NCBI RefSeq assembly: GCF_964026455.1
Contig: NZ_OZ032152.1
Coordinates: 434,001-498,000 of the forward strand
DNA length: 64,000 nucleotides
DNA from: Rickettsia endosymbiont of Lasioglossum villosulum
GTDB taxonomy: Bacteria > Pseudomonadota > Alphaproteobacteria > Rickettsiales > Rickettsiaceae
Reading direction: 5' to 3'
The notes under the pieces were generated by a model, which saw only the letters and a program-made list of their open reading frames with translations, was not told the origin of the DNA and searched no databases. This document shows, piece by piece, positions 8,453 through 17,236 of the stretch. The stretch's first letter is position 1, and each line of letters opens with the position of its first letter. The translations under genes and the position numbers were made by a program.

Positions 8453-8659
8453 ATGAAGAAATGGCAATTACCAGAAGCAAAGCAAAATTTAGAAAAGATA
8501 ATAGATCATGTATTACAAGGTAAGGTGCATGCAATAGTAAAATCTAGTGGAGAAGTAGTATATCTAATTGCAGGTGAGAAAAATAATATGATAGCTGAGC
8601 AAGCAAAGGTAGGTTGTCAAGCAAATACAGATTTAGTCACTTCTGAAATATACAAGTAA
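8453..8659 (+). CDS. Phd/YefM-like antitoxin domain protein inside the tra operon
   Basis: The 68-residue protein begins KKWQLPEAKQNLEKIIDHVL, followed by AIVKSSGEVVYLIA, the Phd/YefM DNA-binding fold (W.L.EAK....l...v). Its C-terminal tail is short. It has an unusually strong ribosome binding site (CCGGAGGTAATCT) and lies two bases ahead of traU. No partner toxin is next to it. It may be an orphan antitoxin, an autoregulator of the operon, or a decayed addiction module. Family call is moderately sure; role unknown. Confidence 0.6.
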   Translation: MKKWQLPEAKQNLEKIIDHVLQGKVHAIVKSSGEVVYLIAGEKNNMIAEQAKVGCQANTDLVTSEIYK

Positions 8660-8661
8660 TA

Positions 8662-9630
8662 ATGAAGTTAATAATGTTTATTATAATTATTTTGCTTGGT
8701 AATTATAGTTATGCATCAATTGGCTGCGTAGGCAGGTTTGTAAATCCAATCACTGATGTTTGCTGGAAATGTTTATTTCCAATTACTATCGGAGGAGTAA
8801 AAATTGTATCAAGTTCTATGGCTGATACTAATAACCCAAGGCAAATTGTTTGTTTTTGCCCTAAGCCTTCGATTCCGATGCCAGTTCCTGGTATTCCAAT
8901 TGGATTCTGGGAGCCGGTAAGACTGGTGGATGTAACTAAATCCCCTATGTGCATGGTAAGTCTTGGAGGCATTAATCTTGGTACTAGCATGCAAAAAGGT
9001 GTTAAGGATGATATAGAGGGAAGTAGCTTTTATCATGTTCATTGGTATATATATCCGGTTATTTACTGGCTTGAGATCTTACTTGATTTTGCCTGTTTAG
9101 AGATGTCACAAGTAGATATCACATATTTAACTGAATTTGATCCATTATGGGGAGACGATAGCAAAGCTGCCATATTAAATCCTGAAAGTTTATTATTTGG
9201 CAGTATTACAGCTCAAAGTGCATGTATAGCTGATTGTGTAAGCTGTAGTTCTGGTAGTCTTTCTAATGATGCGATGTTTTGGTGCGGTGGATGTCAAGGA
9301 TATCTTTATCCCTTTACCGGTACAACTAGCTCTCATAATGGTGGAGTTGGATCTTCTGCATTAATAGTAGCTAAATTTATGGCTAAGTTACATAGGGAAT
9401 TGTTACTCTGGGGGTATATGGGAAGAGAAGGATTATGTTCTAAATATCCAATGCCAATAATCAAAAAGAGCCAATATAGACTGCAGATGACTTATCCTAT
9501 ACCAGAGGTGCATTCTTGTAAAAAAATTGGTGAGACTGAAATTATCTGGCAGCAGGGAAGAGAATTTCCTGTTAAAGGTGAAGATTTTGGTTATTCGATC
9601 TGGCGTAAACGCAGTTGCTGTTTATTTTAA
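8662..9630 (+). CDS. traU: F-type conjugation protein TraU
   Basis: A 322-residue Cys-rich secreted protein: signal peptide (1-18), GCVGRFVNPITDVCWKCLFP, then VCFCPKP...PGIPIGFWEP and repeated CxxC pairs (DCVSCSSG, WCGGCQG). These match TraU, a periplasmic protein required for DNA transfer and mating-pair assembly. It is close to the family length of about 330. The many cysteines need oxidative folding, consistent with the CxxC-bearing TraF in the same element. Confidence 0.9.
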   Translation: MKLIMFIIIILLGNYSYASIGCVGRFVNPITDVCWKCLFPITIGGVKIVSSSMADTNNPRQIVCFCPKPSIPMPVPGIPIGFWEPVRLVDVTKSPMCMVSLGGINLGTSMQKGVKDDIEGSSFYHVHWYIYPVIYWLEILLDFACLEMSQVDITYLTEFDPLWGDDSKAAILNPESLLFGSITAQSACIADCVSCSSGSLSNDAMFWCGGCQGYLYPFTGTTSSHNGGVGSSALIVAKFMAKLHRELLLWGYMGREGLCSKYPMPIIKKSQYRLQMTYPIPEVHSCKKIGETEIIWQQGREFPVKGEDFGYSIWRKRSCCLF

Positions 9631-9659
9631 TTTGTAAAATTTTTATAAAATTGAGAAGT

Positions 9660-10094
9660 ATGCAATTTAACCTAAAAACAATAATTTTAACTTGTTTACT
9701 AATATTAGGTAGCACAAGTTCTTTGGCACAACCAGAAGTATTGTTACATAATATAGTACAACCTAAATTAGAGACTAAAACATATAATCAAATCTACATT
9801 TTTGTTTCATTTTCAATGCCTGATTCAGCATTAAAGAGTTATTATATTGAAGCAGAACAAAAAGGTGTAAGACTTGTAATGCGAGGTTTAAAAAATAATT
9901 CATTTGTTGAGACTAAAGCAAAAGCCGATGAAATTGGTATTAGTTTTGATATTGATCCAAATCTATTTGAGAAATATCAAATTACTTCTGTACCGATAGT
10001 AGTGATAGATAATAACCAAGGCAAAGTTAAAAAACTAGCAGGTCATATAGGATTAAATGATGCATTGCAGATAATGCAAGAGGAACAAATGTGA
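9660..10094 (+). CDS. trbC: F-type conjugation protein TrbC
   Basis: I choose ATG 9660 (MQFNLK), which gives a clean signal peptide (about 1-23); a longer frame begins inside traU. The TrbC_Ftype core is present: IYIFVSFSMPDSALKSYYIEAEQKG, LVMRGLKNNSF, and the C-terminal ITSVPIVVI, a thioredoxin-like fold. TrbC is periplasmic and assists pilus assembly. Its last bases, ATGTGA, overlap the GTG start of traN. Confidence 0.88.
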   Translation: MQFNLKTIILTCLLILGSTSSLAQPEVLLHNIVQPKLETKTYNQIYIFVSFSMPDSALKSYYIEAEQKGVRLVMRGLKNNSFVETKAKADEIGISFDIDPNLFEKYQITSVPIVVIDNNQGKVKKLAGHIGLNDALQIMQEEQM

Positions 10095-10105
10095 GACAAA
10101 GTATT
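10091..10105 (+). pseudogene. traN: traN: first five codons, separated from the gene
   Basis: A GTG overlapping the trbC stop opens codons for M-R-Q-S-I, and IS1182 copy 1 begins immediately after at 10106. The remaining traN codons start at 24110. Joining 10105 to 24110 restores an uninterrupted frame and a typical signal peptide, MRQSINIIMLVTLVMNAISS. The four bases TATT occur at both breakpoints (10102-10105 and 24106-24109), as expected of a target-site duplication. Confidence 0.75.
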
Positions 10106-11600
10106 CGGGCTGTTGAAAAAGTTATAAAAAGAAGTAGAAAAGAGTTAATCTAAGGAATAAGCTGTATTTTTATGCTTAAATGAAGGTGTAAAGATGCAGG
10201 GTTATAAGCTTGATCAAAGTGTGAGATGTAATAGCCTTAGCTTAAGGCACATGATACCTAATGATCATTTATTAGTGAGGATTCATGAAGCTAAAGAATT
10301 AGAGTTTTCTTTTATCTATGAAATAACTAAGAATCGTTATTGTGCTAATTACGGACGTCCATCAATTGATCCTGTATTATTTTTTAGGATGCAAATAATA
10401 AGTTACTTATATGGTATAAAGTCAAATAGACGATTATGTAAAGAAATTCAGTTAAATATAGCATATAGGTGGTTTTGTGGTTTAAGTTTAGAGGATAAAG
10501 TACCGGATCATTCATCATTAAGTAGGATAAGAGATAGATTTGGGGTAGAACTATTTCAAGAAATATTTATAAGCTTGATTAAGCAATGGTATGAACTAGA
10601 TATTATAAAAGGAGAAACAATTATTTCAGATGCCTCTTTAGTTGAATCTAATGCCTCTATGAATAGCCTAATATTAAGAAAAGATCAAGGTGATTCACAA
10701 AAGAGAGAATTAAAAAAATATGAACGTCGTTATCATGATTTCCGAGAAGGGAAAAAAGTAAGGAAAATATCTAATCAAACTCATGTCAGTAGGACAGATC
10801 CTGATTGTAGTCTTGTATCAAGAACTAATGGTTATAAAAAGCTATGTTATAAGACCCACTACTCAATTGATTCAGATTCACGTATTATAATAGATTGTTA
10901 TGTAAGTACAGGATCACAACATGAGTGTATTGTACTTCCAAGTAGAGTTTGGAATATATTAAATAATTTTTCTTTTAGAGTAAAAGAATGGATAGCAGAC
11001 AAAGGTTATGGTAGAGGTCCAACCTATGGATATTTTAAATTACTTGGAATTACAACTTATATACCTTTACATGTAGATAATCTTGGTGAAGGAAAAATAA
11101 GTAGGGGGGAATTTCAATATGATAGAGAACAGGATAGATATAAGTGTCCACAGGGACATTATCTTTATCCGTATGATAAATTAGATAAAAAACAAATAAA
11201 ACGTTATCGTATTACAGGAGGGCATTGTAAAAATTGCTCTCTAAAATCAGGTTGTATTTCTGATAATTATAGTAATAGAGGACGATTTATTTATCGTAAT
11301 CCTTATCAGGATGAAATAGATGAGGTAAAGGTCAGACAGAATAGAATTGATTTTAAGAAAAAACTAATTGAGAGAAAGTGGAAAATAGAAGGTCTATTTG
11401 GTGAAGCTAAGGAGAATCATGGTTTACGAGGAGCAAAATTTAGAAGTGTACAGAAAACACAGATTCAAATACTGATGATTGCGATAGTACAAAATTTTAA
11501 ACGGATACTTAAAATTATTTTTTGGTTTTTTTATCTACTGCTATTAAAGATAAAAAAATATTAAAGTATTTGCAACCTTATTGATTTTTTCAACAGCCCG
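10106..11600 (+). mobile_element. IS1182-family insertion sequence, copy 1
   Basis: The 1,495-bp element has terminal inverted repeats starting CGGGCTGTTGAAAAA (left) and ending TTTTTCAACAGCCCG (right) around one transposase gene. The left end is flanked by TATT, whose partner copy lies at 24106, not at the right end of this IS. That shows the right-hand flank was exchanged. A near-identical copy in opposite orientation is at 18082-19576. Confidence 0.9.
10194..11564 (+). CDS. IS1182-family transposase, copy 1
   Basis: The 456-residue DDE transposase has the N-terminal domain SLRHMIPNDHLLVRI, YGRPSIDPVLFFRMQIISYLYG and FCGLSLEDKVPDHSSLSRIRDRFG, typical of the IS1182/IS5-like Tnp_1 group, and a C-terminal Cys cluster (GGHCKNCSLKSGCI). 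Catalytic D/E positions are consistent with SDASLVESNA, WIADKGYG and the E in KIEGLFGEAKENHG. It looks intact. It differs from copy 2 by two residues that I could see (SNASMNS versus SNTSMNS, YLYPYDK versus YLYLYDK). Confidence 0.92.
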   Translation: MQGYKLDQSVRCNSLSLRHMIPNDHLLVRIHEAKELEFSFIYEITKNRYCANYGRPSIDPVLFFRMQIISYLYGIKSNRRLCKEIQLNIAYRWFCGLSLEDKVPDHSSLSRIRDRFGVELFQEIFISLIKQWYELDIIKGETIISDASLVESNASMNSLILRKDQGDSQKRELKKYERRYHDFREGKKVRKISNQTHVSRTDPDCSLVSRTNGYKKLCYKTHYSIDSDSRIIIDCYVSTGSQHECIVLPSRVWNILNNFSFRVKEWIADKGYGRGPTYGYFKLLGITTYIPLHVDNLGEGKISRGEFQYDREQDRYKCPQGHYLYPYDKLDKKQIKRYRITGGHCKNCSLKSGCISDNYSNRGRFIYRNPYQDEIDEVKVRQNRIDFKKKLIERKWKIEGLFGEAKENHGLRGAKFRSVQKTQIQILMIAIVQNFKRILKIIFWFFYLLLLKIKKY

Positions 11601-11605
11601 TCTGA

Positions 11606-11785
11606 AGGTTTATACTATATTCAGCCCAATGTACATTATCACTGATGGGAAAAGTCAGCAATATATTTGCCGTAAATATTGGAAGATATACTAAAACATC
11701 ACCTGAGCAAAGAATTGCATTTGCATCCGTTAAATCCATTTGGGATGAGAAGCCACTCAAAGACTGCTTGCTGCCTGAAATCTAA
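11606..11785 (+). pseudogene. Unrecognised coding remnant after IS copy 1
   Basis: A frame is open from the IS edge to TAA at 11785 and reads like protein (FAVNIGRYTKTSPEQRIA, then KSIWDEKPLKDCLLPEI). An internal ATG at 11645 would give 46 residues. It may be the C-terminal tail of a gene whose front was removed by the IS or by the rearrangement. I do not recognise the family, and the call that it is coding is only a guess from composition. Confidence 0.25.
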
Positions 11786-11814
11786 AAATATAGCTCTTTT
11801 TGACACTATTTTAC

Positions 11815-13512
11815 TTAACTTGACGGCACCCAATCTAATGAATGGCTTCCAAGTAAATCCGGTTCATACTGAGCAACTACTTTACTATAATCACCCACAC
11901 TATAACCGCCGCCACCTTTTGCAGGATCCATATCTAATGAGGCATCCCAACCGCTTACGTTTCCAAGCCCTTTAGCACCAATGAAATACTTGTTTATTTC
12001 TGCTTGATCCTCAACAGTGTTTACTTTGCCGTTTAAATGCTTAGCATACATTGTACATAGACCGGTCATTTTGTAAATTTGTTCAGTGCTTAAGTTAGTC
12101 CAAATCTCTTTTAATTGTTTTATTGCACCTTTTCTGTTGCCGTCTGTGTCATTTGCAGCATCGCCTTCAAGAGAAAGTCTAGCACATTCGAAAAGATTAG
12201 AGCTTGAACCTTGACCAAATTCCATAGACATACAGTTAACAAGCGATGGCGTAATACCTGCTTCGTATAATTTGTTAAGGAAAATTACACCATTTGCATT
12301 AAATCCCATTAACCCAGGAGCACCGTCTACAGGTAAGGTATAAGAGACTTTTAATTCAGGATGTGCTTTAATCACCTCAGTTATTGCTACAATATGTCTA
12401 TCTAAAGCTTCATTATGGGCTAAGAACCCACCCTCGAAATCAAAATCAATTGCAGTCAAATCATAATTTTTGATAGCTTTTAAATAAATATCTACAATTT
12501 GTTTAATGTCTGTTATTGGTCCCTCTATTGGTTCATTTGATGCACCGCCAAAAGATAAAATTATATCACCATTCTTTTCTCTAATACCACTAATATAAGA
12601 TTTATAATAATCAGAAACAATTACGTCTCCTTCATATTGCTGATTATCATTTCCATCAGACATACTTAGGTTACCGCCCCAACAAGCTTTTACTTCACCT
12701 GTATTTTTATCGGTAGCAGCAGTAATAAACCCTAAGAAATATCCTTTTAAATTTGTTGATTCAGCCCATTTATCAATAGGTGGTGTAGGCCAAGCCGTTG
12801 CATCAACGAAAGGCGAACCCTTAATATGATTACCTTCTTGCCAAGCTGCAGGACCTTTTAAAGCTTCACCGGTAGAAGCGTAATATAAGCTAGGCACAGA
12901 AGTATTATTAGCATAGTCAAACACTGTAATATAAATTTCGTAATTTGTATTAGTAGTTAAGTTTTTTAAAGAAATGCTATTAGTTATAGTAGATGCTTCA
13001 TGATATTTTGTTTCATTAGTGACTCTATACTTTACTATATATTTATCAACACCTGTATCTTTATCTATACTTGGTGTCCAGTTTAAAGAAAAACTTGTAG
13101 GGCCAGAAGAAGTTGTTGTTATATTTTTGACTGGTGTTGGAGGAGTATGATCTTCAGGTATTACTATAGGTTCACCGCTAAAAGTAAAGTCAGTAGGTAA
13201 TGAAGGATATGTGGAGGTGCTAGAAAAACTAACACCAAAAGTTAAAGTTGTAGAACTTTTAGCTTTTAATAAAGATAAATGCTCTGATAATTTTCCTTTA
13301 ATTACAGGAGGAGTAAATGTTTGTTGAGCAAAACCTGTGTATGCTCTAATTTCACTACCTGGAGTAATGTTGTGTATTTTATTCACGTCAAAGCTTATTT
13401 CAGGAGAATTTACATCCTGATCAGTGTTATTTCTGATTGTAAGCTCTAATGGTATATACCAATCAGCTAAGTCTTTTCCCCATTTTGCTGTAATTATATA
13501 AGATAGTGGCAT
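11815..13512 (-). CDS. GH18 chitinase-like protein with binding and FnIII domains
   Basis: The 565-residue protein has three parts: an N-terminal beta-sandwich resembling a carbohydrate-binding module (about 1-115, with ADWYIPLELTIRNNT), a fibronectin type III domain (about 125-215), and a GH18 barrel (about 225-555). The barrel has SFGG (320-323) and LTAIDFDFEGG with Glu360 and Asp358 of the DxxDxDxE motif, but the first Asp of the motif is Thr353. There is no signal peptide. A strong AGGAGG lies ahead of the ATG. Chitin or a related beta-1,4-GlcNAc polymer is the family substrate; a divergent or reduced activity is possible. Confidence 0.8.
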   Translation of the reverse strand: MPLSYIITAKWGKDLADWYIPLELTIRNNTDQDVNSPEISFDVNKIHNITPGSEIRAYTGFAQQTFTPPVIKGKLSEHLSLLKAKSSTTLTFGVSFSSTSTYPSLPTDFTFSGEPIVIPEDHTPPTPVKNITTTSSGPTSFSLNWTPSIDKDTGVDKYIVKYRVTNETKYHEASTITNSISLKNLTTNTNYEIYITVFDYANNTSVPSLYYASTGEALKGPAAWQEGNHIKGSPFVDATAWPTPPIDKWAESTNLKGYFLGFITAATDKNTGEVKACWGGNLSMSDGNDNQQYEGDVIVSDYYKSYISGIREKNGDIILSFGGASNEPIEGPITDIKQIVDIYLKAIKNYDLTAIDFDFEGGFLAHNEALDRHIVAITEVIKAHPELKVSYTLPVDGAPGLMGFNANGVIFLNKLYEAGITPSLVNCMSMEFGQGSSSNLFECARLSLEGDAANDTDGNRKGAIKQLKEIWTNLSTEQIYKMTGLCTMYAKHLNGKVNTVEDQAEINKYFIGAKGLGNVSGWDASLDMDPAKGGGGYSVGDYSKVVAQYEPDLLGSHSLDWVPSS

Positions 13513-13839
13513 AATAACCTCCTCTAATTTATTAAAAAAAAATTGTTCTTAATATAAAAATAGACTGAATAATAAGCTATCTTTATACTTAATTATAAAA
13601 ATTGCTGAGAATGAGGTTAACATAAGTATTTATTGTCATATGTGCACTCATCCTTACTTTCAAGCTAGCATATTATCTTTTTTTTTAGATAATTAAATTT
13701 ATGTTACTGCCATATTTCTGTATCATTGTTGTAAGTCTGCACTGTTACAAATAGAGAGAAGTAGTAATATAGGTTCTGTCACATCTAGCAAAATTATAGA
13801 AAATGATAACGACGCTATGCGGGTTTCAAGGCAGAAATT
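13513..13839. other. Intergenic region upstream of the GH18 gene
   Basis: This AT-rich gap must hold the promoter of the minus-strand GH18 gene. I see no ORF, no clear hairpin and no recognisable repeat. Its right end grades into an IS3 transposase remnant. Confidence 0.4.
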
Positions 13840-14132
13840 TGGCCATTTTATTACAGATGCGACAGAGTCATCATTGATGCCCTCCTTAAGCTCTTCTATA
13901 TTTTGATAATCATTAATAAATATTTCAGTGTCCTAAAGAAACGCTCAATAACAATATTGTCAATACTCCTGCCATTACCATTCATTGATATCTGAATATT
14001 ATTATCTTTGAGAATCTGTATATGATCCATTACTGGTATATTGACTACCTTGATCACTATTAAATATCTGTGGAGCTTGATACTTACTTAATGATTCCTT
14101 CAATACATCAGTTACCAAGGTGCCGTCAAGAC
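13840..14132 (-). pseudogene. IS3-family OrfB transposase fragment
   Basis: Reverse-strand translation gives LDGTLVTDVLKESLSKYQAP, IFNSDQGSQYTS, ISMNGNGRSIDNIVIERFFR and, after frameshifts, INDYQNIEELKEGIND. These are consecutive parts of the catalytic domain of IS3-family OrfB (the D of SDQGSQYTS and the E of ERFFR are visible). At least two frameshifts and missing ends show it is dead. It abuts the stop codon of the second GH18 gene. Confidence 0.7.
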
Positions 14133-14878
14133 TTATTTAACCGTTCTTTAATGATCCTATAATGATTTGGGGTCAACTCATCATATCGCCATATAAATAC
14201 CCCCCCTAAATTCAAATCAATAATTTGATCTAGAAAGTAATTTAAATTCCAGTCTGTCAGCCCTACGGTAGTCAAGGCTAACACAATTTTATCTTGTTCT
14301 ATGCCATAAGAGATACTTTGTACTAATGCTTGTTTTACATTATTGATAATATCATCTTGATTCCACATTGCAGCAGCGTAACAATAATGCACTAATCTAT
14401 CGCATTGACCTGATGCGATAATCGCCTTAACTTTGTCGGTAATCTTCTTCCCTTTTTCTGTATTTGGATTGTTATAAGAATAACCTGCAATAAAACCAAA
14501 ACTAGTTTCTTTATTATTTTTTTTTAGCATTTTCATTGTTTCAATAACAAATGCAGTGTTCATATTACACTCGTCATCAAAATCAACGCCATCCCAACCA
14601 TTATTAATGGTCGTAGATATAATGCGGGATACATCATTCATACTAGAGGGTTTTTCTTCAGGAGTACATCCACCCCCGCCATAAACCCAAAGTCTTTTAC
14701 CTGTAAAACAAGGATTATACTCTGGTTTTGGTTCATGTTCTGGACTCCACCCTTGAGAAGTCATGCTTCCTGTTGTTAGTTCCTCAAGATTTGTAACCAT
14801 ACCATACATTATGTAGTCAAATTCATTCAATGGGTAACGAGTTAAAGACATACTCCAACCACCAAGTAATTTACTCAT
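14126..14878 (-). CDS. GH18 chitinase-like protein, short, with intact catalytic motif
   Basis: I choose ATG 14878 (MSKLLGGWSM), which has AAAGGTG just upstream and begins at the first barrel strand. The 250-residue protein is a minimal GH18 barrel with WDGVDFDDE (Asp96, Asp99, Asp101, Glu103) matching DxxDxDxE exactly and a YGGGG strand at about 66-70. No signal peptide or accessory domain is present. It is in the same direction as the larger GH18 gene, with an IS3 remnant between them. A 35-codon ORF overlaps its start. Confidence 0.75.
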   Translation of the reverse strand: MSKLLGGWSMSLTRYPLNEFDYIMYGMVTNLEELTTGSMTSQGWSPEHEPKPEYNPCFTGKRLWVYGGGGCTPEEKPSSMNDVSRIISTTINNGWDGVDFDDECNMNTAFVIETMKMLKKNNKETSFGFIAGYSYNNPNTEKGKKITDKVKAIIASGQCDRLVHYCYAAAMWNQDDIINNVKQALVQSISYGIEQDKIVLALTTVGLTDWNLNYFLDQIIDLNLGGVFIWRYDELTPNHYRIIKERLNKS

Positions 14879-14978
14879 ACACACCTTTTTCATTTTTGTT
14901 GTGGGCAGTAGTACCAAACAGATAATCCTGAGTACTTAAGTTATCATATTTATGATCTTTAGTCCAATAATAATCCAT
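14871..14978 (-). CDS. Small ORF overlapping the short GH18 gene start (35 aa)
   Basis: The frame reads MDYYWTKDHKYDNLSTQDYL and ends in TAA overlapping the GH18 start (ATGAGTAA). It could be a coupled leader peptide, or the N-terminal remnant of a larger enzyme separated from the barrel by a frameshift. I see no motif that decides between these. Confidence 0.3.
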   Translation of the reverse strand: MDYYWTKDHKYDNLSTQDYLFGTTAHNKNEKGVYE

Positions 14979-15034
14979 GTTTATTAATTATAAATGTAAG
15001 TGCCTATAAGTAATAGCAAAGCATCCAACCATTT

Positions 15035-15595
15035 TACTCACATCCGATAGAGATGGCATATATGATATCAGATTACTTATTTAGAACAGATATACTAGTC
15101 ACTAGTATATTGCATGATACTATAGAGGATACAGAACTTACCAAGGAGAAAATATTACAAGAATTTGGAGAGAATATAGCCAATCAAGTAATGGATTTGA
15201 CTAGGATTAAGGATAATGGTATAAAGATTAGTTCTGCTGAAATGGTAGAGATGTTATACAAAGAGAAGAAACATGATGTACTGCTAATAAAACTTTTTGA
15301 TAGGCTACATAATATGCAGACACTAGGGGTAAAATTTCCTGAAAAAATCAGAAAGATTGTAAATGAAACTCTTAAAAAATTTATAACCCTAGGTATTTAT
15401 TTTGAAGATCAGGTATATGGAGTATTAAATATATCAAACAAAATAGCCGAACTATGCCATCATTATTCACCTATAAAAAAACGTATGTTACAGGATCAAA
15501 CAATTATATTTAAGGATAATTACCAGCTTCCTTTTCCAACTGCTCAAAATGCGATAATCCATAATTATATCCGCCATATACTGGTATCAAAATAA
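15035..15595 (+). pseudogene. HD-domain (SpoT-like hydrolase) protein, N-terminus missing
   Basis: The frame begins PFYSHPIEMAYMISDYLF and continues through ILHDTIEDTELTKE and LLIKLFDRLHNMQTLG, the metal-binding HD motif and following helices of RelA/SpoT-type (p)ppGpp hydrolase domains. The first His-containing helix (YHG.Q.R) is absent, so it is broken at about 15035. The C-terminal residues run into the antisense of the MFS gene. The missing part of a near-identical gene is at 42672-42957, and an intact homologue is at 50702. Confidence 0.75.
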
Positions 15596-16823
15596 TTAAT
15601 AATCCCCAATTACCAAAATATTTTATAACATAAATAGTACCGAAAGAGGTTAGTATATATACTATTGCACGTGAAAACGCATATGAAAAGTTACTATAAG
15701 TAAATCGTTGAAATATTGGAAAATATTTGAAGAAAATAGGAAATGCTGGTGATTTAGATGGACCAAATATTACAAAAAATAGTTGTAATAACATCACACA
15801 AAATGGCGTTGTTAATCCATGCTCTAATATATATGGACAAAATGGAATAAAAATAAGCATAGTCATTATTTTTATTTTTAGTATTTTCAGTGGATATATT
15901 CTACGGCTTAAATATGCTATTGATAGCATATTAATCATTGCAGCAATTGATACCAAAAAGTTGTGACTAATAACTTCCTCTGGCGTATAACCGAATTGAT
16001 TTTTAAGAATATTGCCACAATAAATGAAAGCAAAATAAAAAGTTAATGGCCAACTATAATCTATTAAAAATAAAGCTAAAATGCTTTTTTTGTCAGGTTT
16101 TTCAGACCACATAGGGTCATCTTGTAATATTCTGTGATGCGTATCATTATCTTGCAGTATTTTTTTTACTCGTGCTTTTGCATTTGCAAATTCCGGCGTT
16201 TCTCTAAGAGCAGTTCTAGCTATCGTTCCTATGAACGCAATTAATGCTCCTATCCAAAACACTATCCTCCAATTGAATGCAAATGAGGTAACAATATATG
16301 CCATACATAAAGCGGCGGTACTTCCCACAGCAGCAACAGCATCTATTAATGTTACAACTGAATATTGTGCAGGTGGTTTAGTAATTTCAGTGAGATAAAG
16401 TTGTGCTCCCATCAGTTCTCCCATCGAAGACATACCTTGTACAATGCGACATATAGTCATTATCACAGTGGCAGTAATACCTATTTGAGCATATGTAGGG
16501 AGAGTAGCCATAATTATACAGGCTATAGACATCATAAAAGTAGTAATAACTACTGTGATTTTACGTCCAATATGATCACCAATCCAACCAAAAATTAATG
16601 CTCCAACAGGTCTAAAAACAAAAGTAGAACAAAATGCTGCTGCATAAAGAGCTGTAGTTTCAGGATTAGCTTTTGGGAAAAAAAGTTCATTAATGACCAC
16701 TGCCATATGCACATAAATCATTAGATCAAAATACTCTAAGAATGTGCCTACAGATAATAAGCCAATAGCTTCCATCCGTTGCCTTACAGTAAGCTCTCTT
16801 GCTTCTTGCTGATTTTTTATCAT
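15510..16823 (-). CDS. MFS transporter of the metabolite/H+ symporter type (ProP-like)
   Basis: I choose ATG 16823 (MIKNQQEA) behind AAGGTG. The protein of about 437 residues has 12 predicted membrane segments, FLEYFDLMIYVHM in helix 1, RPVGALIFGWIGDHIGRK (the MFS loop 2-3 signature) and a RIVQGMSSMGE segment. This is the ProP/KgtP-like MHS subfamily, which is expanded in Rickettsia and found as RAGE cargo. The substrate cannot be told from sequence. A fragment of a close paralogue lies at 41334. Confidence 0.85.
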   Translation of the reverse strand: MIKNQQEARELTVRQRMEAIGLLSVGTFLEYFDLMIYVHMAVVINELFFPKANPETTALYAAAFCSTFVFRPVGALIFGWIGDHIGRKITVVITTFMMSIACIIMATLPTYAQIGITATVIMTICRIVQGMSSMGELMGAQLYLTEITKPPAQYSVVTLIDAVAAVGSTAALCMAYIVTSFAFNWRIVFWIGALIAFIGTIARTALRETPEFANAKARVKKILQDNDTHHRILQDDPMWSEKPDKKSILALFLIDYSWPLTFYFAFIYCGNILKNQFGYTPEEVISHNFLVSIAAMINMLSIAYLSRRIYPLKILKIKIMTMLIFIPFCPYILEHGLTTPFCVMLLQLFFVIFGPSKSPAFPIFFKYFPIFQRFTYSNFSYAFSRAIVYILTSFGTIYVIKYFGNWGLLIILIPVYGGYNYGLSHFEQLEKEAGNYP

Positions 16824-17236
16824 TTTTGCACCTTTCAATTATTATGGATGTACTCCAATATTTGCTATTAATTGGCTCTATTATCATTTCAGCTTTTATT
16901 GTTTCTAAAACTATCTTTGTTTTTTCTGATGCACTATATTATTTTGCTTTTTTATAAATATCATTGCATGTTGTATTTATATTTTATTTTATAATTTTAC
17001 TGCCCAGTTTTTGGGTACCATTATAATATTTTCTTACAATAATATTGTATCTCTGTAACAATACTTATACAAGAAGTATTATTAGGAGTTATGCCTTTAA
17101 CTACGCAGAGTAAATCTCGGGGGCAAGCCCGAAAGAAATCTATTGAATAAATTGACTGGATTTAAATTATGAATTATTTTTGTTATCAATCTACTTTCAA
17201 TACAGACTCTGAGATATGTCATATCAGGGAGCATAA
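16824..17236. other. Divergent intergenic region between MFS and methyltransferase genes
   Basis: The 413-bp gap should carry both promoters. It contains a stem-loop AATACTT/AAGTATT (17060-17066, 17074-17080), followed by AGGAG and a 19-codon ORF from ATG 17091 to TAA 17150 whose interior holds a small CGGG/CCCG hairpin. A leader-peptide arrangement is conceivable, but the ORF may be chance. Confidence 0.3.
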
